Shown: positions 20,628 to 31,384, counted from the first letter of the stretch. The stretch: 64,000 nucleotides of DNA from Gracilariopsis chorda (GCA_003194525.1 NBIV01000107.1:62001-126000), one strand, 5' to 3'. Made by a program: numbers and translations. The notes: generated by a model from the sequence alone, not told the origin.

Positions 20628-20899
20628 GTCTGGTCGCTACAACAAACGCCAACGCAACATGCCACTAAGCGACGCACACGCGCGCCTTCGCACTCATTCG
20701 CCCTGCACACCTGTCGCTCTCAATACTCTCGTCCCCCACCCCACACGCCCCCCTCGGCCGCCCCGCCGCCACTTGCGTGTGCCCGCACAGCTTTTCATTC
20801 ACCTCTGCAACGGAACCATCGCATCCACGCGAGCCAGCTTCGTTTTGATCGCTTTTGCACGACGTGTCCCACTGGCTTACCGCTGGTTCACCATCCATG

Positions 20900-21433
20900 T
20901 CACTTGGTCAAATAGGCACCAGTAGTTAGTGCAGCCAATATCTTTTCCGCGTTCGGAGAGGGTGCAGGCGGAGGAGGTTGGGCACGTCTCGGTTTCTCAA
21001 TCTGTTGTCTCTTATCCGCCACACCTTTCAAGACAGTTTCCACCGCCTGGTTGTAACGAATCACTTTCTGCGTCGCATCTCCCTTAAACGCGTGTGCCAT
21101 ACCCTCAAATTCTCTCTCCACTTCAATGTCGAGTCGCGTGCGGAGAAGTTCCGGCGCAACCGGGTCAGCTGCGTTGGGAACCGTTGCAAAGTATGGAAGA
21201 CCCTCTTGTTGTGAGCGGTCTAGATCGGACGTAAGTTGTTCACATAGTCGCGACAACGTGCTGTGTAACGAGAGAAACAACGGAAAGGTAGCGTTTCGAG
21301 ATGGCCCCACATTGTCGCGAAGCATGGCTGAGTGGTCTCGCAAAACGGTCAGATTCGTGTGGACGTCGAGTAGACGCGTCCGCAAGGACACCAACGTGGC
21401 GTCCGTCTTGGTTGTGGGCTTGGAAGGCTGCAT
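20900..21433 (-). CDS. MED8: Mediator complex subunit 8-like protein
   Basis: 177 codons, start ATG at 21433. Med8 belongs to the Mediator head module, which links activators to RNA polymerase II in the nucleus. The N-terminal half is a helical stretch with heptad-like Leu/Val (LRTRLLDVHTNLTVLRDHSA). The most telling part is PELLRTRLDIEVEREFEGM followed by a helix ending ETVLKGV; animal Med8 has a PDHLRTKPDPEVE motif and then a similar helix. The C-terminus is Pro-rich (RRAQPPPPAPSP) and ends NAEKILAALTTGAYL. The call rests on this motif order, so an unrelated coiled-coil protein is not excluded. It is convergent with the zinc-finger gene. Confidence 0.6.
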   Translation of the reverse strand: MQPSKPTTKTDATLVSLRTRLLDVHTNLTVLRDHSAMLRDNVGPSRNATFPLFLSLHSTLSRLCEQLTSDLDRSQQEGLPYFATVPNAADPVAPELLRTRLDIEVEREFEGMAHAFKGDATQKVIRYNQAVETVLKGVADKRQQIEKPRRAQPPPPAPSPNAEKILAALTTGAYLTK

Positions 21434-23544
21434 GTTCGGTTCTTGATGTGAGAGGGCGGAGGGGGGCGGTGGCAGGAAGGCGAAGAGCGCGGTTCAAGGG
21501 GACCGGCATGTATGACGGTGAGCGGCAAAGCCAGATGATGACGGCGGATGACGGGGCGGCTTGTAAGAGCTTTTGAGTGAGGAAAAAATTTTTTAGGGGG
21601 TCGTGTCTTGCGAGCAGCCTTGGTGGAATGAACGCGGCTTCCACACGAAACGCAGTCGATTGCTATATCTACTGGGTACTGTTGGTAGCATGCATGCCCA
21701 ATCAGTGATGGCGCTTTAAAGTTTACCTCTCGAAGCACGGTGTGCCCATGGGCTCCACGCATGTTCTTGTTCACCGAGTGGCAACAACAGAGCCTAGCTT
21801 ATTACTAGCTTACGCGTCCTACGCCCTCGGGTTCTGTGTAGCGCGACGGTGCATTTCTTCAATCACCGATAAGCCTTTCTGCGAGCTGCGTCGATGCGCC
21901 AAATCATAGAGTACCTCGACGCAATGGTTCTTCCTGGGCAATCCCATCCTCCATACACTTTCGTCCCTCACACCCGTGGCCTATCCGCACAACGCTTTCT
22001 GCACGAGGTTTCGCTTACTCATCGAATTCCAATCCGTAACAAGTCATGGCTTGACCATATATTCACGGCCCTACCTCTTCCTCTACCCGCAACATCATCG
22101 CATAGCATGCTGCACGACAAAAATCCCAAGTCTTCTACGCGAATGCTACAGCATTTGGACTCACTTCTACCTCAACGTACCTCGTTTGTCTCGTAACTGG
22201 CATCTATAATGGACATATTACGGAAGTATGCTAATCGTGGTGTTACATACCTTTCATACCGTCATGCACCGTTGCTTTTTTAACCTGCAGAATGTTATCA
22301 GCCGTTACAATGCTTGCCCCGCGGAGAATATATCCATGTGATTGCAGGCCTGTACCTTAACTGTGCATACCGTTTCAGAGCCCGTTTTCAGCCTTTGTTT
22401 TGCTTCGTCAAAGCTAAAGGTTATCAAGAGTACCGTCTGGATCAGCGAGTCATGCACGTGTCAGGACAACGCTTGGCTTGTTTTCAGCTTGTCATCCGTT
22501 ATTGCATCATAGCCAAACATCTTTTCATCCCTGGTCCACATCAGAGCGTTCTTCACATCCGACTTCGAATCCAGCGACCTGTATAAATATAAGAGCCATA
22601 TGACATATTTTCTGCGATCCTTGTGGTTTCTTGTAGAAATGAGGGAATGCGATGCCACGCGACCACAGCATCTCGTTGACAACATGCCGGGCTCTTAGCT
22701 CTCTGCTCTTTCAGCTACCCGCTCTGCAGATCACCGAAGACTTTGGAACAGAATGGCCCATCATCATTCGTGAGTCTTCAAACCGCCTGAGCACCACATT
22801 TTACCGAGTTCCTCCTCCCTCATCGTTTCCAACAGCCTGTAGACGCAGCCCCGTGCCCTTGATGCCGATTCAAGAAGAGTCAGTCTTCCACCCGTGGTGA
22901 ATCATAGTCCACACACAATGTGCCAAAGCCAGACTCGAGACACTTTCCCGTCCATCAGGCCTTTAACACACAGCTTATAACTGATAAGAATACGGATAAA
23001 TCCTCTGGCCTAGATTTGACGGACACGCTTCTCCCTTTTCTAAACATAACGCTGAATGCCAGCGCATCATGTATGAGGTGTTTGAAGGCTCCGGCGATCT
23101 CGTTGGAGCCGAACGAGCAACAAAAACCTTTTTGGGGAATACCACCCCTCAAACCACCACTCCCTTGCTCCTGGGAGAGAGAAAAAGGCAAAAGTCCTAA
23201 AACCGTCGTGGTTTATCTACGGCTTGTCTTCGTTGACCATCTTCGCTACGACCTTCGTAGATACCTATTGATGGGTCTTAACGTCGTCGAGAATGTCGCT
23301 AGTCCTGTCCATTGCTCCTATCTGCAAGTGAAGATCACGGAGGCTTGCCAATAAAATCCTAAATGTAGTTTTTGACTCAAACTAGATTTGGAGGCGTTTT
23401 GTTCCATATGCGGCTAGAAACTGGTACAGGGGGGGCCCTCGCAATAGTGCCACTTTTGAGCAGTAAAAACCCCTAAATGCCACCCCGCAGCACGTGGCAC
23501 ACCTATAGGGGAGACTTTGCTCCCGGCCGTCGGTTGCCACTCCC
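21434..23544. other. No gene recognised
   Basis: About 2.1 kb with only short ORFs on both strands (for example 21894-22196 +, 22685-22461 -, 22920-23354 +), none of which I recognise. At 23471-23512 a CCCCTA...TAGGGG pair encloses a GCCAC/GTGGC pair and could fold. Otherwise nothing stands out. Confidence 0.5.
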
Positions 23545-23877
23545 ATGATCTCTGTCGCTAAGTGTCGACCGGTTTTCGCCCACCATCAACCAGCGATGTT
23601 CACTGAACGATCAAAACCGATCCAGAAACGGACCAGACTGAGTGAGTCTGAGGATATTATGGACTGTGGCAGTGAAGAAGATGACGGAATTGTTGCTCCC
23701 TTACCATCGGAGGGTGATATACTTTTTAGGTTTAAGGATATTGAACAGATTGCTGTTGATAGCGCCATTTCTGATGCAACCTATCACTTGCGAAAAGCCA
23801 GAGCAGCTTTGCTACGGGCTAAACGATCAGAGAGAGCTATAGCTCAGCGGCAGATGCTCATTACTGAGCTGTTGTAG
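23545..23877 (+). CDS. Hypothetical small charged protein
   Basis: 110 codons; a second ATG at 23596 would give 93. It has an acidic middle (SESEDIMDCGSEEDDG) and an Arg/Ala/Leu-rich predicted helix at the end (LRKARAALLRAKRSERAIAQ). No family recognised. Composition looks protein-like, but with no neighbour or homology to support it this may be a chance ORF. Confidence 0.3.
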   Translation: MISVAKCRPVFAHHQPAMFTERSKPIQKRTRLSESEDIMDCGSEEDDGIVAPLPSEGDILFRFKDIEQIAVDSAISDATYHLRKARAALLRAKRSERAIAQRQMLITELL

Positions 23878-25595
23878 AGGATTAAGCTTGTGCGGCATGT
23901 TGCTTTTCATTAATGCCTGACTTGATATAGTGCCCAAGATGGCCGTTTGGCACAGGGTGACACTATTCCGTATACCCCCTTGGTATCCGAAACAACTAAC
24001 ATTAGATACGTGAAGTAAGTTTACAAGTAGGGATAGGATCGCTAGCCCTTTACCTGCCTCAGGTAAATCTACGTGTAAAGTGTTACCGTGTAGTTCGGGC
24101 TCCTCCTGCTCTGTACAAGCACCACATCTTTGCAGCCCCCCCACCGAGCAACGCATCACACAACCAAGTTAGAGCGACGAACATTGCCCACTCGCGAGAG
24201 TTGTTACCGTGTTTCTCCGTCTGTTGGCGCGGGATTACTATCCAAACAGGGTAGCTCCCTGAAAGTGTTCCTAGTGCTAGATATTCCACCACTGTTCTTT
24301 ACTACCGATGCAACCGGTCCGAAGTTGTTGGAAATCATTTCATCGTCCTTGCCGTACAGGAACAGAAAAGTCTACATTGAGTCTAAAGTTACTGGACCGC
24401 TCTTGTTAGATAAGACACCGCAATCATTTCCACAATCCTCAGGTGCATAATCATCAGCTTCGTTGCGTGGGGGACCAATAACCTTCAGGTAAATATGTGG
24501 TTTGTGTGTACAACTGAGAAAGAGAAATGGGCTTACAGAAAGCAGCATATATTTTTGGCTTGCGGCCTGAATGAGGTGGCCGCATGGATTCCATGTATGC
24601 TCATAATGAACGATTATTGTGCAGATTACCATGCCAGATATGTCTGCCGATAGGCGTATGTACCAGTATGGCTGACGAACTTGACTTCAAACGTGCACAG
24701 TTGTCGAGCTTTTTGTTGCTTGTTGTCGTGAGCCCGAGCATATGAAGTTGTGGTACAGAGAGAGCACTGTGCCCGTCAATCAAAAGCACCCGTCACGAAA
24801 TGACAAGCACACGCGAATGTCTCCGTTACGGGGCTTGGAACTTCGATTGTGGAATTTGCCGAGTCAGATGTCCGTCTAGGTATGAACTTCATCCGTTTGG
24901 GCTCAGAATGAGTTTTTATCTCGAGGATAGGAATATGTTCTTTTTGACCAATTCTCAACTACGGCAGTAATATTCATACTGAATCACGAGAGGTTCATTC
25001 ACTGCCAGTGCGTTCTCGTTGACCCTCAGTACTACTATATCGGTAAAGGGTTGACCCGGACTACCAGGGATGATGTAGCGTGCCTGATGTGCAAGGTATG
25101 GTACTGGGGAAATCAACAGTAGTGTACCCAATATTAAGTCAAGCTTTCATATTGCCCCTAGAGCTGGTTCCATTCGGCAGTGATACTACCAAAGGCAAGA
25201 CGAGGAGGGATGCACTTGTAAGACAACGGATTCTATCAGAAAAGTCACATGGAGATACGTTAAGTTCATGGAAATGAAGTGGCAATGAACGTTTGAAATG
25301 TTGCTGTTGTGCACAAGGAGATCCTGTAGATGGCTGAAGGCTGCTCGCAGCCTTTTAACTCTTCCACGGGTTTGACGTCCGGCTGTGGTAAGAAGATATC
25401 CATCAGAAAAGCGTTCCATCTCTCAGTGTAGTACACGAAGAGTATAAGGATATCTTTGTACCGACGGTAAAGGGCTAGATTGCTACCTGCTGAAGCCAAA
25501 TGCGATCGCTAACACACTGTGATTGATTATGATCATAATCAATCTCTACGGGAGTCTCGGAATTAGGGAGACGAGCCCACAGAGAAGCATTAGAT
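23878..25595. other. No gene recognised
   Basis: Short unrelated ORFs only. I see no splice-linked coding pattern, RNA gene or repeat here. Confidence 0.5.
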
Positions 25596-25922
25596 TTGCC
25601 GATTGAGAATCAACTTACTGTTCCAGTGGATTACGCAGATGTTAAGAGAAGAGTTGTGAAGAAACAACGGTGTTTGCCGCTATTTCAAGGAATCCCTAAT
25701 GGGCTCGAAAACATTGTTTTCTTGAGAGAAGCAGAGGTAGCTTTGGCACAATTGGCAGTTGGACATACGCCATGTCTACATCCTTTGGGAACATATTTAT
25801 TGAAGCGAAGATTGGTGTGCAGATGTAGACCACGAGTATTGCATGACATGGACCATTATGTTCTCAGATGCCCTTTGAGGGGCCAGCCGGTCTCGCAGAC
25901 TATGCTTACCGAGTCTGCGTGA
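25596..25922 (+). pseudogene. C-terminal fragment of a non-LTR retrotransposon polyprotein
   Basis: 108 codons that align with the end of the ORF at 27277-30192. The shared core is AEVALAQLAVGHTPCLHPLGTYL against AEVTLSQIYVGHTPKLHPVASYI, followed by a CRC...HYVLRC zinc-binding motif. It is diverged enough to belong to a different subfamily. The upstream RT part is missing, as expected of a 5'-truncated insertion. Confidence 0.75.
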
Positions 25923-26051
25923 ACGACAAGGACTTGGAGTACACGATATCATCCGAAAATAGTCTGAACGAATGCTGGTTTTCCTCGCGAGAGAGCGCTA
26001 CTTTGATTTGAAACGCTCTGCGCTACGTAGCAATTAACTAGTGTACCTGTA

Positions 26052-26098
26052 AAAGAGAGAGAGAGCCCACATAAACACACACACTCTCTCTCTGTCAC
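26052..26098 (+). repeat. GA/CA/CT microsatellite cluster
   Basis: GAGAGAGAGAG, then ACACACACAC, then TCTCTCTCTC within 47 bases. The GA and CT parts can pair. Confidence 0.8.
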
Positions 26099-26930
26099 AT
26101 TTTCTGTTTGTTTTTGACAAAGAGAATCGACCACGCTAGAGGAATATTATAGTGCCTGGTACAGTAACGGTACCTTCGGTATTCTGCTAGCAATCTAACT
26201 CTTTACCTTTTACCGTGGTCCTGATGCTAATGCTTCTTTTCATGTCTTTTTCACTTGGAGGCTAAAGCTTTAACCTTACTTTCCTTCTACTACCTTGTCA
26301 ATACAGCCGGTTCTTTTCGTGAGCTGACCCCCCCCGCTAAACATACACTACAAGGGTAGCGTGTAATTGCCTCTACGAGCTTATGCTCTCGAGAATCATT
26401 GATTCACTACTTGGAGCAGTGCGCAAGTGTAAGGGTTATAAGGACAGCTGCATTGCAATGTCACCTTCCACTTGTGTTAGTCTCGCATCTCTTAGAACAT
26501 AATGCCTTTTAAGCTGCATAATCCAGCTTCTGTGTTGGTCTCGAATCTTCCCTTTCCGCTGCACAAATTCAGCTTGAGTCCACACGAGTTTTGGCAGCCA
26601 ACAAGAAGTCAAAATGATTGTCAGAAATGCAGGTTGCGCCCATCGCAGGATCTTGGTTCCATGTTGTCAATGATTCACGGTGGAGTGGGTGGGTTGACAA
26701 AATGTGCAGACCTCCTGCTTGTAATAGTTCAAGGGAAAACCTTGATTCCAGAGAAATCCAAGAAGGTAAAGGGTTCTGTGGCTCATCTTGGGCCAGGGTT
26801 TGCTTGATAATGTGGAACCAGCTCCAGGATCATCTTCTTTTCCTTCATTACAGGCACTTGACGATTTCTCAGCGTTGGGCGAGTAGGTGCCACCCAGTAT
26901 GAAGTATGATGAATGTAACGGGACGTGGAA

Positions 26931-27035
26931 GAGACGTTTCGATGATGAACAGAGTAATGCATAGTGTAACCGAACAATGTATTATATGTCCAGGTCACGG
27001 CATGCATTGCTCTGTTCATCGTAGAAAACGTCTCT
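26931..27035. repeat. Imperfect inverted repeat, about 42-base arms (miRNA-like fold-back)
   Basis: Arm 1 (26931-26971) starts GAGACGTTTCGATGATGAAC; arm 2 (26993-27035) is its near complement, with the same GATGAACAGAG core and AATGCAT. The loop is 21 bases. About three quarters of the positions pair, more if G-U pairs count. The size fits a pre-miRNA-like hairpin or a small fold-back element. It lies 170 bases from the tail of the non-LTR element. Confidence 0.7.
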
Positions 27036-27276
27036 CACAGGACGCACCAAATGCAGGAATTGTTGCAGCAAGATCATCTATCACCTCAGCGATTATCCAC
27101 ACTACCAAAAGATAAGAGTCGGAAGCGCGCACCGATCTCGGCGGTGCTGTGCAGAAGAGGCCCCCCCTTATCTGAAACGCTAATAAAGAAGAGCAGGCAG
27201 ATGTCACGCTGTCTCTTCTTCTTTATTTTGGGTTCAATATGTCTGATTACGGCATATTGATAGAGGTTTTTTCTTT

Positions 27277-30192
27277 TTATGAGAAAAACCTCTCTCTCCT
27301 AAGAAAGGCTAACAACTTCTGTGGCCACTGGCGGACTATCTCCGCCAAAGTCTTACCTTTTCTCTCTGCTGCGGCAGGAAGCTCGCGTCTCCTAGAATCT
27401 GTCCGCTTAGTACAACGAAGCACATAGTGTTCAGCGCTGTTGGTAGCGCGCGTGTTACAGTCACATCGTGATGGTTTCCCTTCTATGTAACTTGCAACAG
27501 GGTGAAGCTTCGGCGTGTGTCCTACATAGATCTGAGACAGCGTGACTTCTGCTTTCCGAGGCGATATGATGCCTTGTAGTTCTTCTGGGACATCATTGAT
27601 CAAAGGTTTGGCTTTAGAGGCAGCCATTATTCGTGTCTTGGCGTCCTCAAAGTAGACCTGTACTCTGACTTGATCTTTCATAAGAGTGCTCAAACCTTGC
27701 TTTGCAAGGCTATCCACCCGTTCATTCTGCGGAAGGCCGCAGTGCCCGGGTATCCAAACGATATCAACGAAACAGCCTCTTTTGTCGGTGATGGAACTTA
27801 GTATTCGTGAAACAGTTTGTAACGAAGAAGGTTGCTGTCGAAGAGAGCTCTGCAACCCATCTACCATACTTTTGGAGTCCGTTGCCAATCTGATTCGTCC
27901 TTTCCATCCTTCTTCACATCTTTGCAAAACCTTTTCAAGCGCGTGTTTTGCAGCGGTGACTTCTGCTGTGAACGAGGACACTTCCACTCCAGCAGGGAGT
28001 GTGGCATGTTCTTGTTCAGGACTGTTCTCGTACCACGAGATAGTGTAGGCTGCAGCTCCTACTTTCTTCAGAGAAAGGAGCTGGTATCCCAATTTATGCC
28101 CGTCTGCATCTAATATGATCTGGGAATCCAGACAGGAGTAAGCCATGACAAATTCATCATCATAGTATACCACCATGTCTGGCATTCGGCGATGCCGTTC
28201 ATAGAACTGGCGCCACTGAGGGTGTGCTGTCATCGATATGACAAACTTCCTAGCGTTGCCTGTAAACCATCCATCCGTCCACTCTACCGCAATTCGAGAT
28301 TCCCTGTTCTCTGGTTGTCTTGATCGCTCTCCTACCGAGCCATCGCTCCAAATTTCGCATTTTGCCGGCTGTAGTGCACCCAGCAGTGCTTGCGCTGCTT
28401 CCTGTTGGACTGCCTTGTTATCGTCTTTGGAACACGGAGTATAATGGAACTCCACATTCTCTATTATGGCGAGTCCTGGCTCGACTGAAAGCGAGGCGCG
28501 CGGCAGATGAAGAAGGCCGAGCTCTGCCAGTTTCTTCTCTGCTTCTCTTTTCAATGTAGACCTCTTTTTCGTGATTCGCGTATTGGAGAGTGTTAAGATT
28601 GATTGCTGTACCGGTATATCCTCGGGAACCCGCTTGATCTTTTCATATAGTGCTGCGGCTTTGAAAGCAGCTATCTCTTGGAGTGACTTGACTTTGGTCA
28701 GTTCCCGAAGTTGCTCGACTGGTGTGGATTTAACACACCCTGTTTGGATTCTCAATCCTACATTTCGGGCTCTTTCGAGGTTCCGTATGTCTGTGTCGGA
28801 AGCATTCGGAATTGCCACTCCGGCGCCGTATGTGGCTATGGGCTCGATGAACCCTTGTCTAAATGTGTGCATCGTTTGCGAATTTGAACCCCAACTTGTT
28901 CCTGTTAGTCTCCTCAAAATCCTGCATCTACTCAAATACTTGCTTCTCACCTTCTTCAGGTGTTCCTTAAAGTTCAACCGACTGTCCAGCTGCAGTCCAA
29001 GAAATCGCACGCTGTTGGACGGGGTAACCAAAGTCCCGTTCACTGAAACCGCCAGTTGCTCGATGTCCCTTTTCCATTTTTTGTATGTGAAGGGGCCTAG
29101 AACGGTTTTTGCTGCATTCATCTTGATCTTGTTGCGGGCACAATAAGTTTCTAGTTTGTGTACTGCCCCCTGCAGCGCTGTTTGACAGCGTGTGAGGGTG
29201 TTCGCGGTTACCCATACTGCGGTGTCGTCCGCGAACATACTAATCCTTATTGATCGATTTCGTTCGCATACTGCTTTGTCCAAGTCTGCGTTGTATGCGA
29301 TCCATAGCGAAGGGGATAGCGTACCCCCTTGTGGCAGGCCTTGTGGCACGACACGTTCCGAGCTTAGAGCTGTGCTCCACCGGCACCGCCACCTCCTGTC
29401 CATGATGAATGCCCGTATCCATCTCCATAGAAAAGTTGGACATTGCATGTTTCCCAGTTTCACCATGAGGTCGTGATGCGGGACACGGTCGTACGCAGCT
29501 GAGAAGTCGCAGAATATAGCCATGGTTTGTTTCTTCTTATTCCATCCGTGTGTCACTCCTTCACATAAGGCCTCTATCTGCTCCTCAGTTGACCTGTGCA
29601 TACGAAATCCTGCTTGGCTGTGCGGCAAGAGTGGCTGTAGCCATTGCATGAAAACTTTATACACCATTCTCTCCGCTGTACGGGCCATGACGGAAGTTAG
29701 AGATATCGGTCGGAACTTTCGTTCCGGTCCTGGCTTGGGAATGGGTATCAACATTGACACTCGCCATTTTGCAGGTACCTCCGAGTTCTTGAATGACCTA
29801 TTGATAATCTGGAGCAGCCTTAGCTTTCCAACCTCTGGTAGATGTTGAAGTAATGCTATCTCGATACCGTCTAAGCCGGGTGTTTTCTTCGGATTCATCT
29901 CTGCTAAAGCAACCTGCAAGTGCTGCGTCTTGAAGGTAATCGAACTCTCGTTTTGTGCCCGTCGATGATAGGAGCCGAGAAGTCTCCTGTACCGGTTTCT
30001 AATTTCCGTTCCATTGCCTTCGGATTTTCCTTTCTTTATCTCGTGCCTTAGAAACCATTTCGCCCGTCTCCTATCTGTCCAACCTTCTCCACCTGGGGGA
30101 CAAAGTGATTGAGTTGAATGTTTTCCTTGTTCCATGGCTTTAACGATCTTCCATAGCTTTGCATCTTCTGATGTCGGTGACAGATCGGACAT
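27277..30192 (-). CDS. Reverse transcriptase - RNase H - zinc knuckle (non-LTR)
   Basis: 971 codons without a stop. RT motifs in order: the TPGLDGIE region, RPISLTSVMARTAER, FCDFSAAYDRVPH (catalytic Asp), LPQGGTLSPSL, and FADDTAVW at about residue 320 (catalytic pair). RNase H: Asp in WSDGSV (about 614), Glu in FTAEVTAAKHAL, Asp in ATDSKSMV, and WIPGHCGLPQNERVD. Between WSDGSV and GAAAYTISWY lie about 95 extra residues, an unusual insertion. The end has CDCNTRATNSAEHYVLRC, a zinc-binding pattern. The enzyme copies element RNA at a nicked target (family knowledge). Its natural N-terminus is the endonuclease ORF upstream. Confidence 0.93.
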   Translation of the reverse strand: MSDLSPTSEDAKLWKIVKAMEQGKHSTQSLCPPGGEGWTDRRRAKWFLRHEIKKGKSEGNGTEIRNRYRRLLGSYHRRAQNESSITFKTQHLQVALAEMNPKKTPGLDGIEIALLQHLPEVGKLRLLQIINRSFKNSEVPAKWRVSMLIPIPKPGPERKFRPISLTSVMARTAERMVYKVFMQWLQPLLPHSQAGFRMHRSTEEQIEALCEGVTHGWNKKKQTMAIFCDFSAAYDRVPHHDLMVKLGNMQCPTFLWRWIRAFIMDRRWRCRWSTALSSERVVPQGLPQGGTLSPSLWIAYNADLDKAVCERNRSIRISMFADDTAVWVTANTLTRCQTALQGAVHKLETYCARNKIKMNAAKTVLGPFTYKKWKRDIEQLAVSVNGTLVTPSNSVRFLGLQLDSRLNFKEHLKKVRSKYLSRCRILRRLTGTSWGSNSQTMHTFRQGFIEPIATYGAGVAIPNASDTDIRNLERARNVGLRIQTGCVKSTPVEQLRELTKVKSLQEIAAFKAAALYEKIKRVPEDIPVQQSILTLSNTRITKKRSTLKREAEKKLAELGLLHLPRASLSVEPGLAIIENVEFHYTPCSKDDNKAVQQEAAQALLGALQPAKCEIWSDGSVGERSRQPENRESRIAVEWTDGWFTGNARKFVISMTAHPQWRQFYERHRRMPDMVVYYDDEFVMAYSCLDSQIILDADGHKLGYQLLSLKKVGAAAYTISWYENSPEQEHATLPAGVEVSSFTAEVTAAKHALEKVLQRCEEGWKGRIRLATDSKSMVDGLQSSLRQQPSSLQTVSRILSSITDKRGCFVDIVWIPGHCGLPQNERVDSLAKQGLSTLMKDQVRVQVYFEDAKTRIMAASKAKPLINDVPEELQGIISPRKAEVTLSQIYVGHTPKLHPVASYIEGKPSRCDCNTRATNSAEHYVLRCTKRTDSRRRELPAAAERKGKTLAEIVRQWPQKLLAFLRRERFFS

Positions 30193-31384
30193 GAGTTCCC
30201 GCCACGCATTTTTTTTTCAGCTTGTCTATTACGCGGGCGGTATCATGTCGTATCCTATCCAAGTTTGACTTCGATTCATCTGTGGGGTTCATTCTGTATT
30301 CCCTCCAGGCTTCCTGTCTCCTTGTGACCGCTTCAGAAGCTTCTTCTGACCACCATGGGTTGGATCGGGCTCGGTTGCCTTTCGGGATAGTTTTGTGCGC
30401 TGCTTTGAGAATAGCGTTCGTGAATGCCGCGTGTTCTGCATCGATAGTGTCAAACTGGTCTGGACTGTTTCTGAGTTGTCTTTCTACTTCCTCCTGGTAC
30501 GCTGGCCAATCCACAGACTTCAGTTTCCACTTCCTTCTTCCGTTTCTCTGTCCTGACTGTAGGCCGGTTTCCAATGTGGTGATGCAAACGTGATGATCTG
30601 AAAACGGAGTTTCCTTTTCATTCCAGGTTGCATATGGCAACCACTTGCTTGGTACTGCTGAGATGTCTATTCCGCTCTGGCTTCCGGTCGAGGGGTCAGT
30701 TCGCGTAGCAATGTTGTCTGTGTTCATGATGTATCTGTCGGTTGACTCCAGGTAATTTTCTAGTTCTATGCCTATCGTTTGTACTCTATCGGGATACCAT
30801 GATCCGCACACGTTGCAGTCTCCTATGATCATGTGGCTTTCTTCAATTTGATCTGCCCAGGAATTTGCGGCTAGCTGCGGTGGGACATACACATTTGTGA
30901 TTCGAAGAAGACCCTTTGAAGTCCTTAGTGCAACTGAAACTGTTTCGATTCCTGATCCTAGACTTTTGGCTTCAATAAAGTCGGCGTGATAGCCTTTTCG
31001 CTGGTATGTGATGACTCCACCCCCTCTCCCTCCGGCGTTCGAGTACGTCGGAAGCCGATCGCATCTTCCAATCGCGGCATACCCTTGGATTGTTGGCGTA
31101 TCGTCCTGGGGTTGAAGATGCGTCTCTTGCAGGCAGAGAATGTCTGCCTTGTATTGGTGAGCGGTGACTGCAAGCTCGGCGCGTTTTCCTGATCCTAGAA
31201 GACTTCGACAGTTAAGTTGAAGAATACTTACCTTCGTCGGTGATTTTTGTGAACTCGTATTTTTTAGTGGTCGTGAAGTTGTTAGCCTCCGTAGGAGACC
31301 CGATCGCGAACTCATTTCGCTTCTCTGCGACAGGATCGTAGAGAAGTCAGGCACACCGCGGGAAGGCGAGTTGCATGTGCCCAC
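30140..31384 (-). CDS. AP-like endonuclease domain (non-LTR)
   Basis: Exonuclease III-like nuclease that nicks the target DNA. Visible in order: ILQLNCRSLLG (Asn), ILCLQETHLQP (Glu), ITNVYVPPQ, MIIGDCNVCGSWY (Asp and Asn; the usual GDFN), GIDISAVP, and PFSDHHVCI (Asp-His pair). The catalytic set looks complete. The domain runs to VIDKLKKK, where nine A (30209-30217) lie and the frame passes to that of the RT ORF (AWRELMSDLSPTSED). The first ATG lies at the junction with the inverted fragment, so the true start may be lost. Confidence 0.88.
   Translation of the reverse strand: MGTCNSPSRGVPDFSTILSQRSEMSSRSGLLRRLTTSRPLKNTSSQKSPTKVSILQLNCRSLLGSGKRAELAVTAHQYKADILCLQETHLQPQDDTPTIQGYAAIGRCDRLPTYSNAGGRGGGVITYQRKGYHADFIEAKSLGSGIETVSVALRTSKGLLRITNVYVPPQLAANSWADQIEESHMIIGDCNVCGSWYPDRVQTIGIELENYLESTDRYIMNTDNIATRTDPSTGSQSGIDISAVPSKWLPYATWNEKETPFSDHHVCITTLETGLQSGQRNGRRKWKLKSVDWPAYQEEVERQLRNSPDQFDTIDAEHAAFTNAILKAAHKTIPKGNRARSNPWWSEEASEAVTRRQEAWREYRMNPTDESKSNLDRIRHDTARVIDKLKKKCVAGTHVRSVTDIRRCKAMEDR
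30209..30217 (-). other. A9 run joining endonuclease and RT frames
   Basis: Nine T on the + strand, nine A in the mRNA sense. Changing the frame by one base here fuses the endonuclease and RT ORFs into one polyprotein of nearly 1,400 residues. Either a single indel has disabled the copy, or polymerase or ribosome slippage on A9 is used. Confidence 0.7.

Larger units (their letters stand above)
27205..31384 (-). mobile_element. Non-LTR retrotransposon, nearly intact
   Basis: APE-type endonuclease (31384-30140), reverse transcriptase, RNase H and a C-terminal CCHC motif (30192-27277), all on the - strand. Endonuclease and RT are joined across a run of nine A with a one-base frame change, and otherwise only one long frame remains. 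Domain order EN-RT-RH suits the I/Tad-like clades. The 3' end carries AATAAA followed by GAAGAAGA, not a plain poly(A). A second 3' end (31379-31710) is in opposite orientation next to its 5' end. Confidence 0.9.

Noticed and set aside
20463-20925. Two overlapping + strand ORFs of 140-150 codons
   Set aside because: They are made by the (CA)n repeat (His/Thr runs) and lie opposite the Med8-like gene.
25186-25499. - strand ORFs beside the non-LTR fragment as part of the same element
   Set aside because: No alignment to the element protein; orientation is opposite to the 25596-25922 fragment.
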